Of a stretch of 45,890 bases of DNA, positions 31,849-40,956 are shown one piece after another (position 1 is the stretch's first letter; every line of letters begins with the position of its first letter). The translations under genes and the position numbers were made by a program. Below the pieces are notes generated by a model, which saw only the letters and a list, made by a program, of their open reading frames with translations, did not search any database and was not told the DNA's origin. This DNA is from Sulfuriferula multivorans. Its GTDB lineage: Bacteria; Pseudomonadota; Gammaproteobacteria; Burkholderiales; Sulfuriferulaceae. Location of the stretch: NCBI RefSeq assembly GCF_003851125.1, contig NZ_BGOW01000045.1, positions 1 through 45,890 of the forward strand. The letters run 5' to 3'.

Positions 31849-34596
31849 TTATTTGAGTGCCTCGTCTATCAACGCTTTGCGCTGTGCTTCATACACTTCA
31901 GGATAGCCTGCCGCAGGCGATGCGGCGAAAGGTCTGCCGGCATAGTTCAGGGTCTGCGTCGCCGCCATGCATTCACGCAGATGATGCTGGATGGAAAACC
32001 AGGCGCCCTGGTTTTGCGGTTCTTCCTGCGCCCATACCAGCTCGGTGGCGTTCGGGTAGCGCGCCCTTTCCGCGCTGAATGCGTCGCGTGGAAACGGATA
32101 GAGTTGCTCGATGCGCACCAGAGCAATATCGGTGATACCGCGTTCCTGGGATGCGTTGAGAAGGTCAAAATAGACCTTGCCGCTGCAGGCCACAACGCGA
32201 CGCACGCGAGCGGCATCTATCGCATCGTCTGCGCCGATCACGACATTGAATTCGCCCGCAGTGAATGCCTCGAGCGGCGAGCTGGCCGGTTTGGCGCGTA
32301 GCAGACTCTTCGGCGTCATCACGATCAGCGGCTTGCGATACGGGCGCAACATCTGGCGGCGGATGAGATGGAACATCTGCGCCGCAGTGGTGGGCTGGCA
32401 CACCTGGATATTGTCGTTGGCACACAATTGCATGAAACGCTCCAGCCGTGCCGAAGAGTGTTCCGGCCCCTGTCCTTCCTGGCCGTGCGGCAAAAACAGT
32501 GTGAGACCGCACAAGCGCCCCCATTTGGCTTCGCCACTGGCGATGAACTGATCGATGACTACCTGCGCGCCATTGGCAAAATCACCGAATTGCGCTTCCC
32601 AGATCACCAGTTCGTCCGGCTCGGCGGTCGCGTAGCCGTATTCGAACGCAAGCACAGCCAGTTCCGAGAGCAAGGAATCAATCACGACGAAATGCGGCTG
32701 ATTCGGGTAGATATGTTGCAATGGCACATACTCGCCCGCATCCCAGCGTTCGCGCTGCTGATCGTGCAACACGGCGTGGCGATGAAAAAAAGTGCCGCGT
32801 CCGCTATCCTGACCCGACAGCCGCACCGGATAGCCATCGCGCAACAAGCTGGCATAGGCAAGTATCTCGGCCATTCCCCAATCCAGCGGCAACTTCCCCG
32901 CCGCCATGTCGCGGCGGTCGGCAAGAATCTTGGCTACGCGCGGGTGCAGCGTGAAGCCTTCCGGAACAGTACAGGCTTTTTCCGCCAGTTCACGCAATTG
33001 GGTAAGCGGCAAAAAAGTCTCTGCGGGATGTTTCCAGTCGATGTCGCGATAGGCTTTCCAGTTGGCGGCGAAGGCGCGTTTGTATAGCGACACGGCAGGC
33101 TGCACGATGCGTTCGTCGGTTTCCAGTTGTTCCCGATAAGCTGAAATCATATCCATTGACCCGGTCTCGCTGATCACGTCTTGTGCAGCCAGCTTGCCGG
33201 CATACAGCGTACGTGTGCCAGGGTGTTCGGCAATCTTGTGGTACATCAACGGTTGCGTCACAGCCGGTTCATCCTGTTCATTGTGGCCATGGCGGCGGAA
33301 GCACACCAGATCAATGATGATGTTCCTGCGAAACTCGCGCCGGTAATCGAGGGCGATCTCAACCGCCAGCAGCGCAGCCTCCGGGTCGTCGGCATTGACG
33401 TGCAACACCGGCGCCTCGATCATTTTTGCCACATCGGTGCAATACAGCGATGAGCGTGTATCGCGTGGGTCGGAGGTAGTGAAACCGATCTGGTTGTTGA
33501 TGACAATGTGTATTCCGCCGCCATTGGTAAAGCCGCGCGTCTGCGACATGTTGAGGCTTTCCATCACCACACCCTGGCCGGAGAAAGCGGCGTCGCCGTG
33601 CAGGATCACCGGTACCACTTCGGTGCCGTCGTGATCGCCGCGACGCTGCTGACGTGCGCGTACCGATCCGCGCACCACCGGATGGACAATTTCCAGATGC
33701 GAAGGATTGAATGCCAGAGCCAGGTGTATTGTCCCGTTTCTGGTCGCCACATCCGTGGAAAAACCCTGGTGGTATTTCACGTCGCCGGTTAACGCGCCAT
33801 CAACGTGGACCTGTGCCGGACCGAATATCTGCCCGAGTGGTTTACCCAATACATTGACCAGTACGTTGATACGTCCACGATGCGCCATGCCCAGCACGAT
33901 TTCCTGCGCACCGCGTTGTGCCGCACCTTCAATCACACCGTGCAACATGGGAATCAGGGTTTCTGCACCTTCCAGCGAAAAACGCTTTTGCCCCACATAG
34001 CGAGTATGCAAGAATTTTTCCAGCGTCTCGGCAGCGGTGAGTCCTTCAAGTATGCGTTTTTTTTGTGGTGCATCGAACTGCGGTGTGGAGAGACAGCCCT
34101 CCAGCCGCGCCTGCATCCAGCGTTTGTGCGCATTGTCGGAAATATACATATACTCCGCCGTCAGCGTGCCACAGTAGGTGCGCCGCAGAATGTACAAAAT
34201 ATCGTTCAGGGTGGCCTGTGCAGGCGCTACCAGAGAGCCGGTATCAAATAGACGGCCATTATCGTCAGCCGTCAACCCGTAATGCGCCGGATCGAGTTCC
34301 GGAACTTCAGGCCGTGGAAAACGCTTGAGCGGATCAAGATCGGCATGACGCACACCGAGAAAACGATGCGCATTGATCAGTTGCAGTACGCTCACCTGGC
34401 GTACGTCACATGGCGTGCCGGATACAGTTAGAGGGGGTGGCGTCAGACTCCGGTCGGAGGCTGGCGGCAGCGCATCAAACCAGGCGCGCCAGTGTGGTGG
34501 CACGCTGCCCGGGTCAGCCTGATAAGCTCCGAACAACGCTTCCAGCAGTGGCGCATTGCCGGAAAACAGCGCGCTATGTGACTGCCATTGATCCAA
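31849..34596 (-). CDS. sucA: 2-oxoglutarate dehydrogenase E1 component
   Basis: SucA is the thiamine-diphosphate-dependent decarboxylase that opens the 2-oxoglutarate dehydrogenase reaction of the TCA cycle. The 915-residue protein is near the E. coli length (933). The N-terminus (ALFSGNAPLLEALFGAYQADPGSVPPHWRAWFDAL) is the standard E2-docking helix. Further features are FLHTRYVGQKRFSLEGAE, GMAHRGRINVLVNVLGKP, the GHNEQDEPAVTQPLMY cofactor region, and the C-terminal domain with SGQDSGRGTFFHRHAVLHDQ and VWAQEEPQNQGAW. It starts 6 nt after the gltA stop and abuts sucB. Its presence argues for a complete oxidative TCA cycle. Confidence 0.96.
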   Translation of the reverse strand: MDQWQSHSALFSGNAPLLEALFGAYQADPGSVPPHWRAWFDALPPASDRSLTPPPLTVSGTPCDVRQVSVLQLINAHRFLGVRHADLDPLKRFPRPEVPELDPAHYGLTADDNGRLFDTGSLVAPAQATLNDILYILRRTYCGTLTAEYMYISDNAHKRWMQARLEGCLSTPQFDAPQKKRILEGLTAAETLEKFLHTRYVGQKRFSLEGAETLIPMLHGVIEGAAQRGAQEIVLGMAHRGRINVLVNVLGKPLGQIFGPAQVHVDGALTGDVKYHQGFSTDVATRNGTIHLALAFNPSHLEIVHPVVRGSVRARQQRRGDHDGTEVVPVILHGDAAFSGQGVVMESLNMSQTRGFTNGGGIHIVINNQIGFTTSDPRDTRSSLYCTDVAKMIEAPVLHVNADDPEAALLAVEIALDYRREFRRNIIIDLVCFRRHGHNEQDEPAVTQPLMYHKIAEHPGTRTLYAGKLAAQDVISETGSMDMISAYREQLETDERIVQPAVSLYKRAFAANWKAYRDIDWKHPAETFLPLTQLRELAEKACTVPEGFTLHPRVAKILADRRDMAAGKLPLDWGMAEILAYASLLRDGYPVRLSGQDSGRGTFFHRHAVLHDQQRERWDAGEYVPLQHIYPNQPHFVVIDSLLSELAVLAFEYGYATAEPDELVIWEAQFGDFANGAQVVIDQFIASGEAKWGRLCGLTLFLPHGQEGQGPEHSSARLERFMQLCANDNIQVCQPTTAAQMFHLIRRQMLRPYRKPLIVMTPKSLLRAKPASSPLEAFTAGEFNVVIGADDAIDAARVRRVVACSGKVYFDLLNASQERGITDIALVRIEQLYPFPRDAFSAERARYPNATELVWAQEEPQNQGAWFSIQHHLRECMAATQTLNYAGRPFAASPAAGYPEVYEAQRKALIDEALK

Positions 34597-34602
34597 ATCA
34601 GT

Positions 34603-35898
34603 TTACCGTTTGTCCACCGCAATATAATCGCGCCGCACTTCCCCCACATACAGCTGACGTGGCCGGCCAATCTTGTTTTCCGGGTCGCCGATCATTTCGT
34701 TCCACTGCGCCACCCATCCCGCGGTGCGGGCCATCGCGAAGATGGCGGTAAACATGTTTACAGGAATGCCCAACGCACGCAACACAATGCCGGAATAGAA
34801 ATCCACATTGGGATAGAGTTTCTTGGCGATGAAGTATTCATCCTCCAACGCGACCTGTTCCAGCTTGCGCGCAATCTTGAACAGCGGGTCGTCGTTCAGC
34901 CCCAGCTCATCCAGCACTTCATGGCAGGTTTCGCGCATCACTGCGGCACGCGGGTCCATGTTTTTGTATACCCTGTGGCCGAAGCCCATCAGGCGGAACG
35001 AATTGCTCTTGTCCTTGGCACGCTCAATGAAAGCACCGATGCGCGAAACATCACCGATTTCCTCCAGCATTTTCAAAACTGCCTCGTTGGCACCACCATG
35101 TGCTGGGCCCCACAGCGATGCGATGCCTGCCGAAATGCAGGCGAAGGGATTGGCACCCGAGGAACCTGCCAGGCGCACCGTGGAAGTGGAGGCATTCTGC
35201 TCATGGTCTGCATGCAGGATCATGATGCGTTCCAGCGCGCGCGTCAGTACCGGGTTGGCAACATAAGGCTCGCATGGCGTGGCAAACATCATGTGCATGA
35301 AGTTTTCCACATAACCCAGGCGGTTCTGCGGATACATAAAGGGCTGGCCGGTGTTGTATTTGTAGCTTCCTGCCGCAATCGTGGGTACTTTTGCCAGCAG
35401 GCGGAAAGCGGACACTTCGCGGTGGCGCGGGTCATTTATATCCAGCGAGTCATGATAAAACGCCGACAGCGCGCCCACCACACCTACCATCACGGCCATC
35501 GGGTGCGCATCACGTCGGAAGCCTCGAAATACCATGTTGATCTGGTCATGCAGCATGCTGTGCTGACGCATGGTGGCGTCGAAGTGCTGCTTCTGCTCGG
35601 CTGTGGGCAATTCACCATATTGCAGCAGATATGCCACTTCGATGAAATCGGAATGCTGCGCCAGCTGCTCGATGGGGTAGCCACGGTAATAGAGCAGGCC
35701 CTTGTCGCCATCTATGAATGTGATGCTGGAGCTGCAACTCGCTGTGGCCTGGAAACCCGGGTCATAGGTGAAATAACCCGATTTTCCCAGGCTGCGAATA
35801 TCGATCACGCTGGGACCGAGATTGCCGGACAGCACGGGCAATTCGATGGGCTTGGCGCCGTTGTCAAAAGTGAGGGTGGCTTTAGTCGGTGGTTTCAT
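34603..35898 (-). CDS. gltA: Citrate synthase (in frame with sdhE upstream)
   Basis: GltA condenses acetyl-CoA with oxaloacetate. From [20 protein letters not shown] the protein is 431 residues, the normal type II (NADH-sensitive, hexameric) length. The catalytic residues are visible in [12 protein letters not shown] (His), [13 protein letters not shown] (His) and [15 protein letters not shown] (Asp). An AGGAAAG ribosome site precedes the ATG at 35898, so independent initiation is likely. However, the frame is open upstream through sdhE to a TTG at 36129, which would give a 508-residue SdhE-GltA fusion. The join lies in an A6 run; with five As sdhE would stop at a TGA overlapping this ATG. 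sucA follows after 6 nt. Confidence 0.95.
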   Translation of the reverse strand: MKPPTKATLTFDNGAKPIELPVLSGNLGPSVIDIRSLGKSGYFTYDPGFQATASCSSSITFIDGDKGLLYYRGYPIEQLAQHSDFIEVAYLLQYGELPTAEQKQHFDATMRQHSMLHDQINMVFRGFRRDAHPMAVMVGVVGALSAFYHDSLDINDPRHREVSAFRLLAKVPTIAAGSYKYNTGQPFMYPQNRLGYVENFMHMMFATPCEPYVANPVLTRALERIMILHADHEQNASTSTVRLAGSSGANPFACISAGIASLWGPAHGGANEAVLKMLEEIGDVSRIGAFIERAKDKSNSFRLMGFGHRVYKNMDPRAAVMRETCHEVLDELGLNDDPLFKIARKLEQVALEDEYFIAKKLYPNVDFYSGIVLRALGIPVNMFTAIFAMARTAGWVAQWNEMIGDPENKIGRPRQLYVGEVRRDYIAVDKR

Positions 35899-36129
35899 TT
35901 TTTGCTTTCCTGTACGCAGCCATTCAATAATTATTGCCTGTTCGGGCTGAACCACAGACTGGTTTGTCTGGATCATATCCCACAGCTCGTTATCGCCCAG
36001 TTCCAGCAAGTCGCCGAATGCGATTTGCTGGCTGGATGGGAGATCGGGGTAATGCCGCTCCAGAAAATCCTGTAGCAGGATGTCCAGTTCGAGCATCCCG
36101 CGCCGGGCACGCCAGCGCAGACGGTTCAA
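35899..36129 (-). CDS. sdhE: SdhE FAD assembly factor, 5' end replaced by a MITE and fused in frame to gltA
   Basis: SdhE helps attach FAD covalently to SdhA. The 77 codons read [20 protein letters not shown] and on to [13 protein letters not shown], with the RGMLELD motif, the hallmark RGxxE, intact. Only a TTG (36127-36129) is available as start, with no proper ribosome site. A MITE-like element ends one base upstream. Excising it and one TAA copy gives ATG ATT AAA TTG AAC CGT, that is M-I-K-L-N-R, overlapping the sdhB stop as ATGA. The 3' end has no stop codon before gltA. The gene is therefore probably poorly expressed or untranslated, unless the TTG or the internal ATG of RRGM is used. 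Confidence 0.75.
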
Positions 36130-36133
36130 TTTA

Positions 36134-36398
36134 GGGCTCGTTCATGAATAAATGAACTTACGCTGGGGTCGCTTTGGGATGCAGCCCAAGGCGCGAGACG
36201 AGCGGTTGTGTCATTCACAACAAGCGGCTCGCAACGCCGGGATGCGCCCAAAGCGGCCCCAGCCCGAAGGGTTGCCGTGTATTCGGGATGGATGCTAGGC
36301 GCGAAGCGCGGCGAATGGTTGTTCCATTCGCAAGCTTTGCAACGCCGCAGACGCCCGAATACACGACAACGTAAGTCCATTTATTCATGAACGAGCCC
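36134..36398. mobile_element. 265-bp MITE-like element with two internal hairpins
   Basis: Terminal inverted repeats of 29 bp with one mismatch (outer end GGGCTCGTTCATGAATAAAT) begin at 36134 and 36398. They are flanked by direct repeats TTA at 36131-36133 and 36399-36401. Inside are two long stem-loops: 36163-36262 (CTGGGG...CCCCAG, apex GTTGTG/CACAAC) and 36276-36365 (CGTGTATTCGGG...CCCGAATACACG, apex GCGAATGG/CCATTCGC). There is no transposase. A 3-bp TNA duplication and GGG ends fit mobilisation by an IS5-family transposase (ISL2/IS1031-like), which is inference. Translation entering from the former sdhE ATG at 36406 now yields a 63-residue nonsense peptide ending at 36215. Confidence 0.85.
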
Positions 36399-36402
36399 TT
36401 AA

Positions 36403-37101
36403 TCATGCACCGCGCTTTACCAGCAATGTTTTCATTTTACCAATTGCTGCGGTGGGATTCAGCCCTTTTGGGCAAACTGTCACACAATTCATAATGCCGT
36501 GGCAGCGAAACAGCCGATAGGGATCTTGCAGATTGTCCAGGCGCCGATCAGAAGTCTGGTCGCGGCTATCCGCAATGAAACGATAGGCTGCCAGCAGTCC
36601 GGCCGGGCCGACGAACTTGTCCGGGTTCCACCAGAACGACGGGCAGGCGGAAGAGCAGCAACCGCACTGGATGCACTCCACCAGTCCGTCCATCTGCGCA
36701 CGCTGCTCCGGGCTTTGCAGGCGTTCGATCTCGGGTGCGGGGTCGGCATTATTCAGCCAGGGCTCAACCGAACGATACTGTTGATTGAGCGGTGTCATGT
36801 CCACCACCAGATCGCGGATCACCGGCAGACCCGGCAACGGGCGCACCTCCACCGGCTGCTTCAGGTCTGCCAGCGGAGTAATGCAGGCCAGCCCGTTGCT
36901 GCCGTTGATGTTCATACCATCCGAACCGCATACCCCTTCGCGACAGGAGCGGCGCAAGGTGAGTGTGCTGTCGAGGGTATCCTTGATCATCAGCAGCGCA
37001 TCCAGCAGCATGTTGCCGGCCGGATCGATGTCCAGATCGTAGACCTGCATATGCGGCTTGGCATCCTGCTCAGGGTCGTAACGGTAAATGGAGAAACGCA
37101 T
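36403..37101 (-). CDS. sdhB: Succinate dehydrogenase iron-sulfur subunit
   Basis: SdhB passes electrons from the flavin of SdhA to the membrane quinone site through three Fe-S centres. The 232-residue protein has the [2Fe-2S] ligands in SCREGVCGSDGMNINGSNG followed by LAC (about 57-78) and the ferredoxin-like domain with CIQCGCCSSACPSFWW (about 143-158) and CHGIMNCVTVCPKGLNP (about 200-216) for the [3Fe-4S] and [4Fe-4S] clusters. The gene overlaps sdhA by one base. Its TGA stop once overlapped the sdhE ATG (ATGA); the MITE terminus now lies 5 bp beyond the stop. Confidence 0.96.
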   Translation of the reverse strand: MRFSIYRYDPEQDAKPHMQVYDLDIDPAGNMLLDALLMIKDTLDSTLTLRRSCREGVCGSDGMNINGSNGLACITPLADLKQPVEVRPLPGLPVIRDLVVDMTPLNQQYRSVEPWLNNADPAPEIERLQSPEQRAQMDGLVECIQCGCCSSACPSFWWNPDKFVGPAGLLAAYRFIADSRDQTSDRRLDNLQDPYRLFRCHGIMNCVTVCPKGLNPTAAIGKMKTLLVKRGA

Positions 37102-38864
37102 CAGTAGGTTCGCTCCTTGGGTAAAAACGGCTCCACGGTGAGCGGCTTCAGGCGCACCGGCTTGGTATCGATCTGGTCGTTTTCACTTGTGTACAGGGTG
37201 TGTTTAAGCCAATGGTCGTCATCGCGTTCGGGATAGTCATCACGCGCGTGTGCACCGCGGCTCTCGGTGCGCGCCAGTGCCGAAACCAGCGTGGCGCGAG
37301 CCACGACAAACAGATTCTCCAACTCCAGCGCCTCGATGCGGGCGGTATTGAATACCTGGCTGTGGTCGGCAAGGCGGACGCCCTCCAGCCTGGTTTGCAG
37401 AATATCCAGGGCAGCGATGCCTTCACGCATCAGCACCTCGGTGCGGAATACGCCGCAATGCCTTTGCATCAGCGTTTGCAGCGTCAGGCGCAGATCGGCC
37501 ACATTTTCCCCTGCGCCAGTTTTATTCCAGCGCTCCAACCGCGTCAGCGCTCCTTCAGCCGCGGATTCCGGCAACAGGCGCGCGAACGGGTTTTCACGCA
37601 AGGTTTCGATAATGTGATTGCCGGCAGCGCGGCCGAACACCACCAGATCCAGCAGCGAGTTGCCGCCCAGCCGGTTGGCGCCATGCACGGAAACGCAGGC
37701 GCATTCACCTACCGCGTACAACCCTGGCACCGGTTCCTCCGGCCCGAAGCGGGCTGGCATGACTACCTGGCCGTGCAGATTGGTGGGAATGCCGCCCATC
37801 ATGTAATGTGCCGTCGGCACAATCGGGATGGGCTCATCAATCGGATCGACGCCGGCAAAGCGCAACGCCAGTTCGCGGATACCCGGCAGCTTGTCCTTGA
37901 TGAGCGCCGCGCCGAGGTGGTCGAGCTTGAGATGGATGGTGTCGCCGTGCGGCCCGCAGCCGCGTCCTGCATGAATTTCCAGCGCCACCGCGCGCGCCAC
38001 CACGTCGCGCCCGGCAAGGTCTTTGGCGTGCGGCGCGTAACGTTCCATGAAACGCTCGCCCCGGTTGTTGACCAAATACCCGCCCTCTCCGCGCACGCCC
38101 TCGGTAATCAGACTACCCGAACCAGGTAGCCCGGTGGGGTGAAACTGCCAGAACTCCATGTCCTGCAGCGCCAGACCTGCCCGTAACACCATACCCAGAC
38201 CGTCGCCGGTATTGATGTGCGCGTTGGTGGAGTAGCGGAAAATGCGTCCCGCGCCGCCGGTTGCAAGCAGCGTGGCGCGCGCCTCGATCACCAGCGGCGC
38301 GCCGGTTTCGATACACAGCGCGGTCACGCCCAGCACATAGCCATCGGCGTCGCGCAGCAAATCGAGCGCGAAATACTCGTCGAAAAAATGGGTACGGGCC
38401 TTGAGATTCTGCTGGTGCAAGGTATGCAGCAAGGCATGGCCGGTGCGGTCGGCGGCAGCGCAGGTGCGCGTGGCCTGCGCGCCGCCGTAGTTCATCGACT
38501 GGCCGCCGAACGGGCGCTGGTAGATGCGGCCATTGTCCAGACGCGAAAAAGGCAGCCCCATGTGCTCCAGTTCGATCACCGCTTCGGCGGCATGGCGGCA
38601 CATGAATTCGATGGCATCCTGGTCGCCCAGATAATCCGAGCCCTTCACCGTGTCATACATGTGCCAGTGCCAGTTGTCCGGCGTGACATTGCCCAGCGCT
38701 GCGGTAATGCCGCCCTGCGCCGATACCGTGTGCGAGCGCGTCGGGAATACCTTGGACACCACCGCCACCTGCAGGCCGGAACCGGACAACTGCAAAGCAG
38801 CGCGCAGCCCTGCCCCGCCGCCACCGACGATGACCGCGTCGAATTTGCGCTTGACCGGCATCAT
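37101..38864 (-). CDS. sdhA: Succinate dehydrogenase flavoprotein subunit
   Basis: SdhA oxidises succinate to fumarate. The 587-residue protein starts [20 protein letters not shown] with the FAD-binding GxGxxG-type motif. The flavin-linked histidine lies in [12 protein letters not shown] at about H45. Active-site regions [33 protein letters not shown] and [18 protein letters not shown] are present, as is the C-terminal [16 protein letters not shown]. The ATG at 38864 overlaps the sdhD stop (ATGA). A frame extending to 38903 would lie in sdhD and is rejected. FAD attachment normally needs SdhE, whose gene is compromised here. Confidence 0.96.
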   Translation of the reverse strand: MMPVKRKFDAVIVGGGGAGLRAALQLSGSGLQVAVVSKVFPTRSHTVSAQGGITAALGNVTPDNWHWHMYDTVKGSDYLGDQDAIEFMCRHAAEAVIELEHMGLPFSRLDNGRIYQRPFGGQSMNYGGAQATRTCAAADRTGHALLHTLHQQNLKARTHFFDEYFALDLLRDADGYVLGVTALCIETGAPLVIEARATLLATGGAGRIFRYSTNAHINTGDGLGMVLRAGLALQDMEFWQFHPTGLPGSGSLITEGVRGEGGYLVNNRGERFMERYAPHAKDLAGRDVVARAVALEIHAGRGCGPHGDTIHLKLDHLGAALIKDKLPGIRELALRFAGVDPIDEPIPIVPTAHYMMGGIPTNLHGQVVMPARFGPEEPVPGLYAVGECACVSVHGANRLGGNSLLDLVVFGRAAGNHIIETLRENPFARLLPESAAEGALTRLERWNKTGAGENVADLRLTLQTLMQRHCGVFRTEVLMREGIAALDILQTRLEGVRLADHSQVFNTARIEALELENLFVVARATLVSALARTESRGAHARDDYPERDDDHWLKHTLYTSENDQIDTKPVRLKPLTVEPFLPKERTY

Positions 38865-39196
38865 GATAAACGCCACAAAATCGCCGTCGCCCATACCACG
38901 CAAGCCGCCAGCCAGAGCAACGCTACAATATGCAGAGTCAGACGCAGCCCGAGCGGATGCACATAATCCATAAAAATATCACGCATCCCCACCCAGGCGT
39001 GCAGCGCCAGCGCCACCACGAATAACAATGTCGCGATGCGCATTGGCAAAGGCACGAACAATCCGCGCCAGACAGCAAAATCGAGCGGCCAATGCAGCGC
39101 GACCCACAGCGGGAAAAACAGCGAGTACGCGGCCAAAAGCAGTGCACTCACGCGTTGCACCAGCCACGTTGACAGCGCACCGCCTACCATAACCAT
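38861..39196 (-). CDS. sdhD: Succinate dehydrogenase membrane anchor SdhD
   Basis: A 111-residue membrane anchor with three helices (about 10-32, 49-69 and 83-106). [17 protein letters not shown] (about 65-81) carries the family's haem-ligand His and the Asp/Tyr near the quinone pocket. The start overlaps the sdhC stop by 13 nt; a second ATG two codons later is equally possible. With SdhC it binds haem b and ubiquinone and docks SdhAB to the inner membrane. Confidence 0.9.
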   Translation of the reverse strand: MVMVGGALSTWLVQRVSALLLAAYSLFFPLWVALHWPLDFAVWRGLFVPLPMRIATLLFVVALALHAWVGMRDIFMDYVHPLGLRLTLHIVALLWLAACVVWATAILWRLS

Positions 39197-39561
39197 CTCC
39201 CTGCAATGACCAGAGTCAGCAAGCTACTTGCCAGCAGCGTCACTGCAGACAGCTTGCGTGCCATGGTTAGTGCTGTGCCTACATGGATATCCAGCAGCAA
39301 AAAGCGCACTCCTCCCAGCAGGTGCTGCAAATAGATCCACAGCAATAGCGTCGACAGCACTTTGACCACCGGCATGTGCAGCCACTCGCGCAGCCGTGTG
39401 TAGCCGTCGACGTCAAATGAGATTTGCAGCAGATATAACAGTAGCGGCGTGACCAGAAACAGCACGGCACCGCTCATGCGTTGCAGGATGGACACCCACC
39501 CCGGCAAGGGCAGGTGGATTTTAAACAGGTTGAGGTAAACCGGACGGGACGGATACCGCAC
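39184..39561 (-). CDS. sdhC: Succinate dehydrogenase cytochrome b subunit SdhC
   Basis: The 125-residue subunit begins RYPSRPVYLNLFKIHLPLPG, a typical SdhC N-terminus, followed by SILQRMSGAVLFLVTPLLLYLL (quinone-site Ser/Arg and helix I). Helix II contains LSTLLLWIYLQHLLGGVRFLLLDI with the haem-binding His, and a third helix lies near the C-terminus. It starts 4 nt after the stop of the malic enzyme gene, which shows that maeB and sdhCDAB are one transcription unit. Confidence 0.92.
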   Translation of the reverse strand: MRYPSRPVYLNLFKIHLPLPGWVSILQRMSGAVLFLVTPLLLYLLQISFDVDGYTRLREWLHMPVVKVLSTLLLWIYLQHLLGGVRFLLLDIHVGTALTMARKLSAVTLLASSLLTLVIAGRWLW

Positions 39562-39565
39562 CGGT

Positions 39566-40765
39566 TTACTCCTTTGCCGCTTTCATCACTGCAGGCGGGA
39601 TGCGTTCCATCAGACGTGCATCAAAAGGCTTGGGGAGGATGTAATCGCGTCCAAATTCCAGTTTGGTCAGGTTGTATATAGCCAGAACATCTGCCGGTAC
39701 CGGTTCGCGCGCCAAATCCATCAGCGCATGCACGGCCGCTATCAGCATTTTTTGTGTAATACGCTTGGCTCTGGCATCGAGCGCTCCGCGGAAAATGAAC
39801 GGGAAGCCCAGTATATTGTTCACCTGATTCGGGTAATCCGAACGTCCTGTCGCCATGATAAGATCATCGCGCGCAGCATGCGCTGCATCCGGCGTAATCT
39901 CCGGGTCCGGGTTAGCCAAGGCAAATACTACGGGCTTGTCCGCCATGCTCCTGATCATCGCAGGCGTCACCAGATTGGCCGCCGACACGCCGATGAATGC
40001 ATCCGCACCTTGCATCGCATCGGCCAGCGTCCGTGCATCCGTCTCAGCGGCAAAAAAAGCATGATGCGGCGGCAAATCGGTCATGCCGGTGTGCAGGACA
40101 CCCACCTTATCCACCACCAGCAGCCTGGATTTGTCCGCGCCCATGGCCAGCAACAAACGTAATGACGCGCTGCCCGCCGCACCGGCGCCCAGACAGACGA
40201 TCCGGGCATCGGCCAGCTTTTTGCCCTGAACATGCAGCGCATTGATCAGGCCTGCGCAAATGATCACTGCCGTGCCGTGCTGGTCGTCGTGAAATACTGG
40301 GATATCCAGTCGTTCGGACAGCGCTTTTTCGATCTCGAAACAGTGCGGGGCGGCAATATCTTCCAGGTTGATCCCGCCAAACGTTGGCGCAATATTCACG
40401 ACCGTATCAATAAATGCCTGCACACTGGGTGCATTGATTTCGATATCAAACACGTCTATTCCGGCAAAACGCTTGAACAGTACGCCTTTGCCCTCCATCA
40501 CCGGCTTGGCGGCCAGCGGTCCCAGATTCCCCAGGCCCAGAATCGCCGTGCCGTCGGTAATCACCGCCACCAGATTGCCCTTGTTGGTATAGCGATAGGC
40601 CAGTTCCGGGTCGGCACCGATCGCACGTACCGGTTCCGCCACGCCGGGGCTATAAGCCAGCGACAACTCATGCTGGGTGGCACACGGTTTGGAAGATTCA
40701 ACGGAGAGCTTGCCGGGTTTGGGAAACTGATGGTAATCGAGAGCTTGTTGTTTGAATGAGGACAT
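39566..40765 (-). CDS. maeB: Malic enzyme, short form (malate to pyruvate)
   Basis: Malic enzyme oxidatively decarboxylates malate to pyruvate with NAD(P)H. The 399-residue protein lacks the phosphotransacetylase-like C-terminal domain of long MaeB. Visible features are the catalytic region (SLAYSPGVAEPVRAIGADPELAYRYTNKGNLVAVITDGTAILGLGNLG, spanning about 35-82), the metal site GINLEDIAAPHCFEIE and FHDDQHGTAV, and the Rossmann motif CLGAGAAGSASLRLLLAMGA (about 195-214). Cofactor preference cannot be fixed by eye. It is the first gene of the carbon operon and is followed 4 nt later by sdhC. GGAA precedes the ATG. A promoter-like region with a palindrome lies just upstream. Confidence 0.94.
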   Translation of the reverse strand: MSSFKQQALDYHQFPKPGKLSVESSKPCATQHELSLAYSPGVAEPVRAIGADPELAYRYTNKGNLVAVITDGTAILGLGNLGPLAAKPVMEGKGVLFKRFAGIDVFDIEINAPSVQAFIDTVVNIAPTFGGINLEDIAAPHCFEIEKALSERLDIPVFHDDQHGTAVIICAGLINALHVQGKKLADARIVCLGAGAAGSASLRLLLAMGADKSRLLVVDKVGVLHTGMTDLPPHHAFFAAETDARTLADAMQGADAFIGVSAANLVTPAMIRSMADKPVVFALANPDPEITPDAAHAARDDLIMATGRSDYPNQVNNILGFPFIFRGALDARAKRITQKMLIAAVHALMDLAREPVPADVLAIYNLTKLEFGRDYILPKPFDARLMERIPPAVMKAAKE

Positions 40766-40794
40766 GGGATTCCGGGATAGTTGATTGCGCAGTA

Positions 40795-40828
40795 GTTATA
40801 ATGAAGCAAGCGAGCCTACATTGTAGGC
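40795..40828 (-). promoter_or_regulatory. maeB-sdh operon promoter with palindromic operator
   Basis: Read on the minus strand, TATAAC (40800-40795) is a good -10 box 30 bp before the maeB ATG. At the -35 position there is no TTGACA. Instead a 15-bp palindrome GCCTACA-T-TGTAGGC (40814-40828) overlaps it. This is the layout of an activator-dependent or repressor-controlled sigma-70 promoter. The regulator is unknown. Confidence 0.45.
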
Positions 40829-40956
40829 AGTGGGAAATTATACCCTCAGCGCTACCATGCATGTGTTTATTATGAAAAATCAAACGTTTAAGATTATTTA
40901 CTTGATCCTTATGTTGCCAACGGATAGGACACGCGAGTAAAACAGCGCAGCCAGAA

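Noticed and set aside
34588-36075. 495-codon open frame on the plus strand
   Set aside because: Antisense to gltA/sdhE, whose catalytic motifs are unmistakable; the antisense product has no recognisable features.
36215-36406. 63-codon frame starting at the old sdhE ATG
   Set aside because: It is simply translation of the MITE from the former sdhE start, so it is a consequence of the insertion and not a gene.
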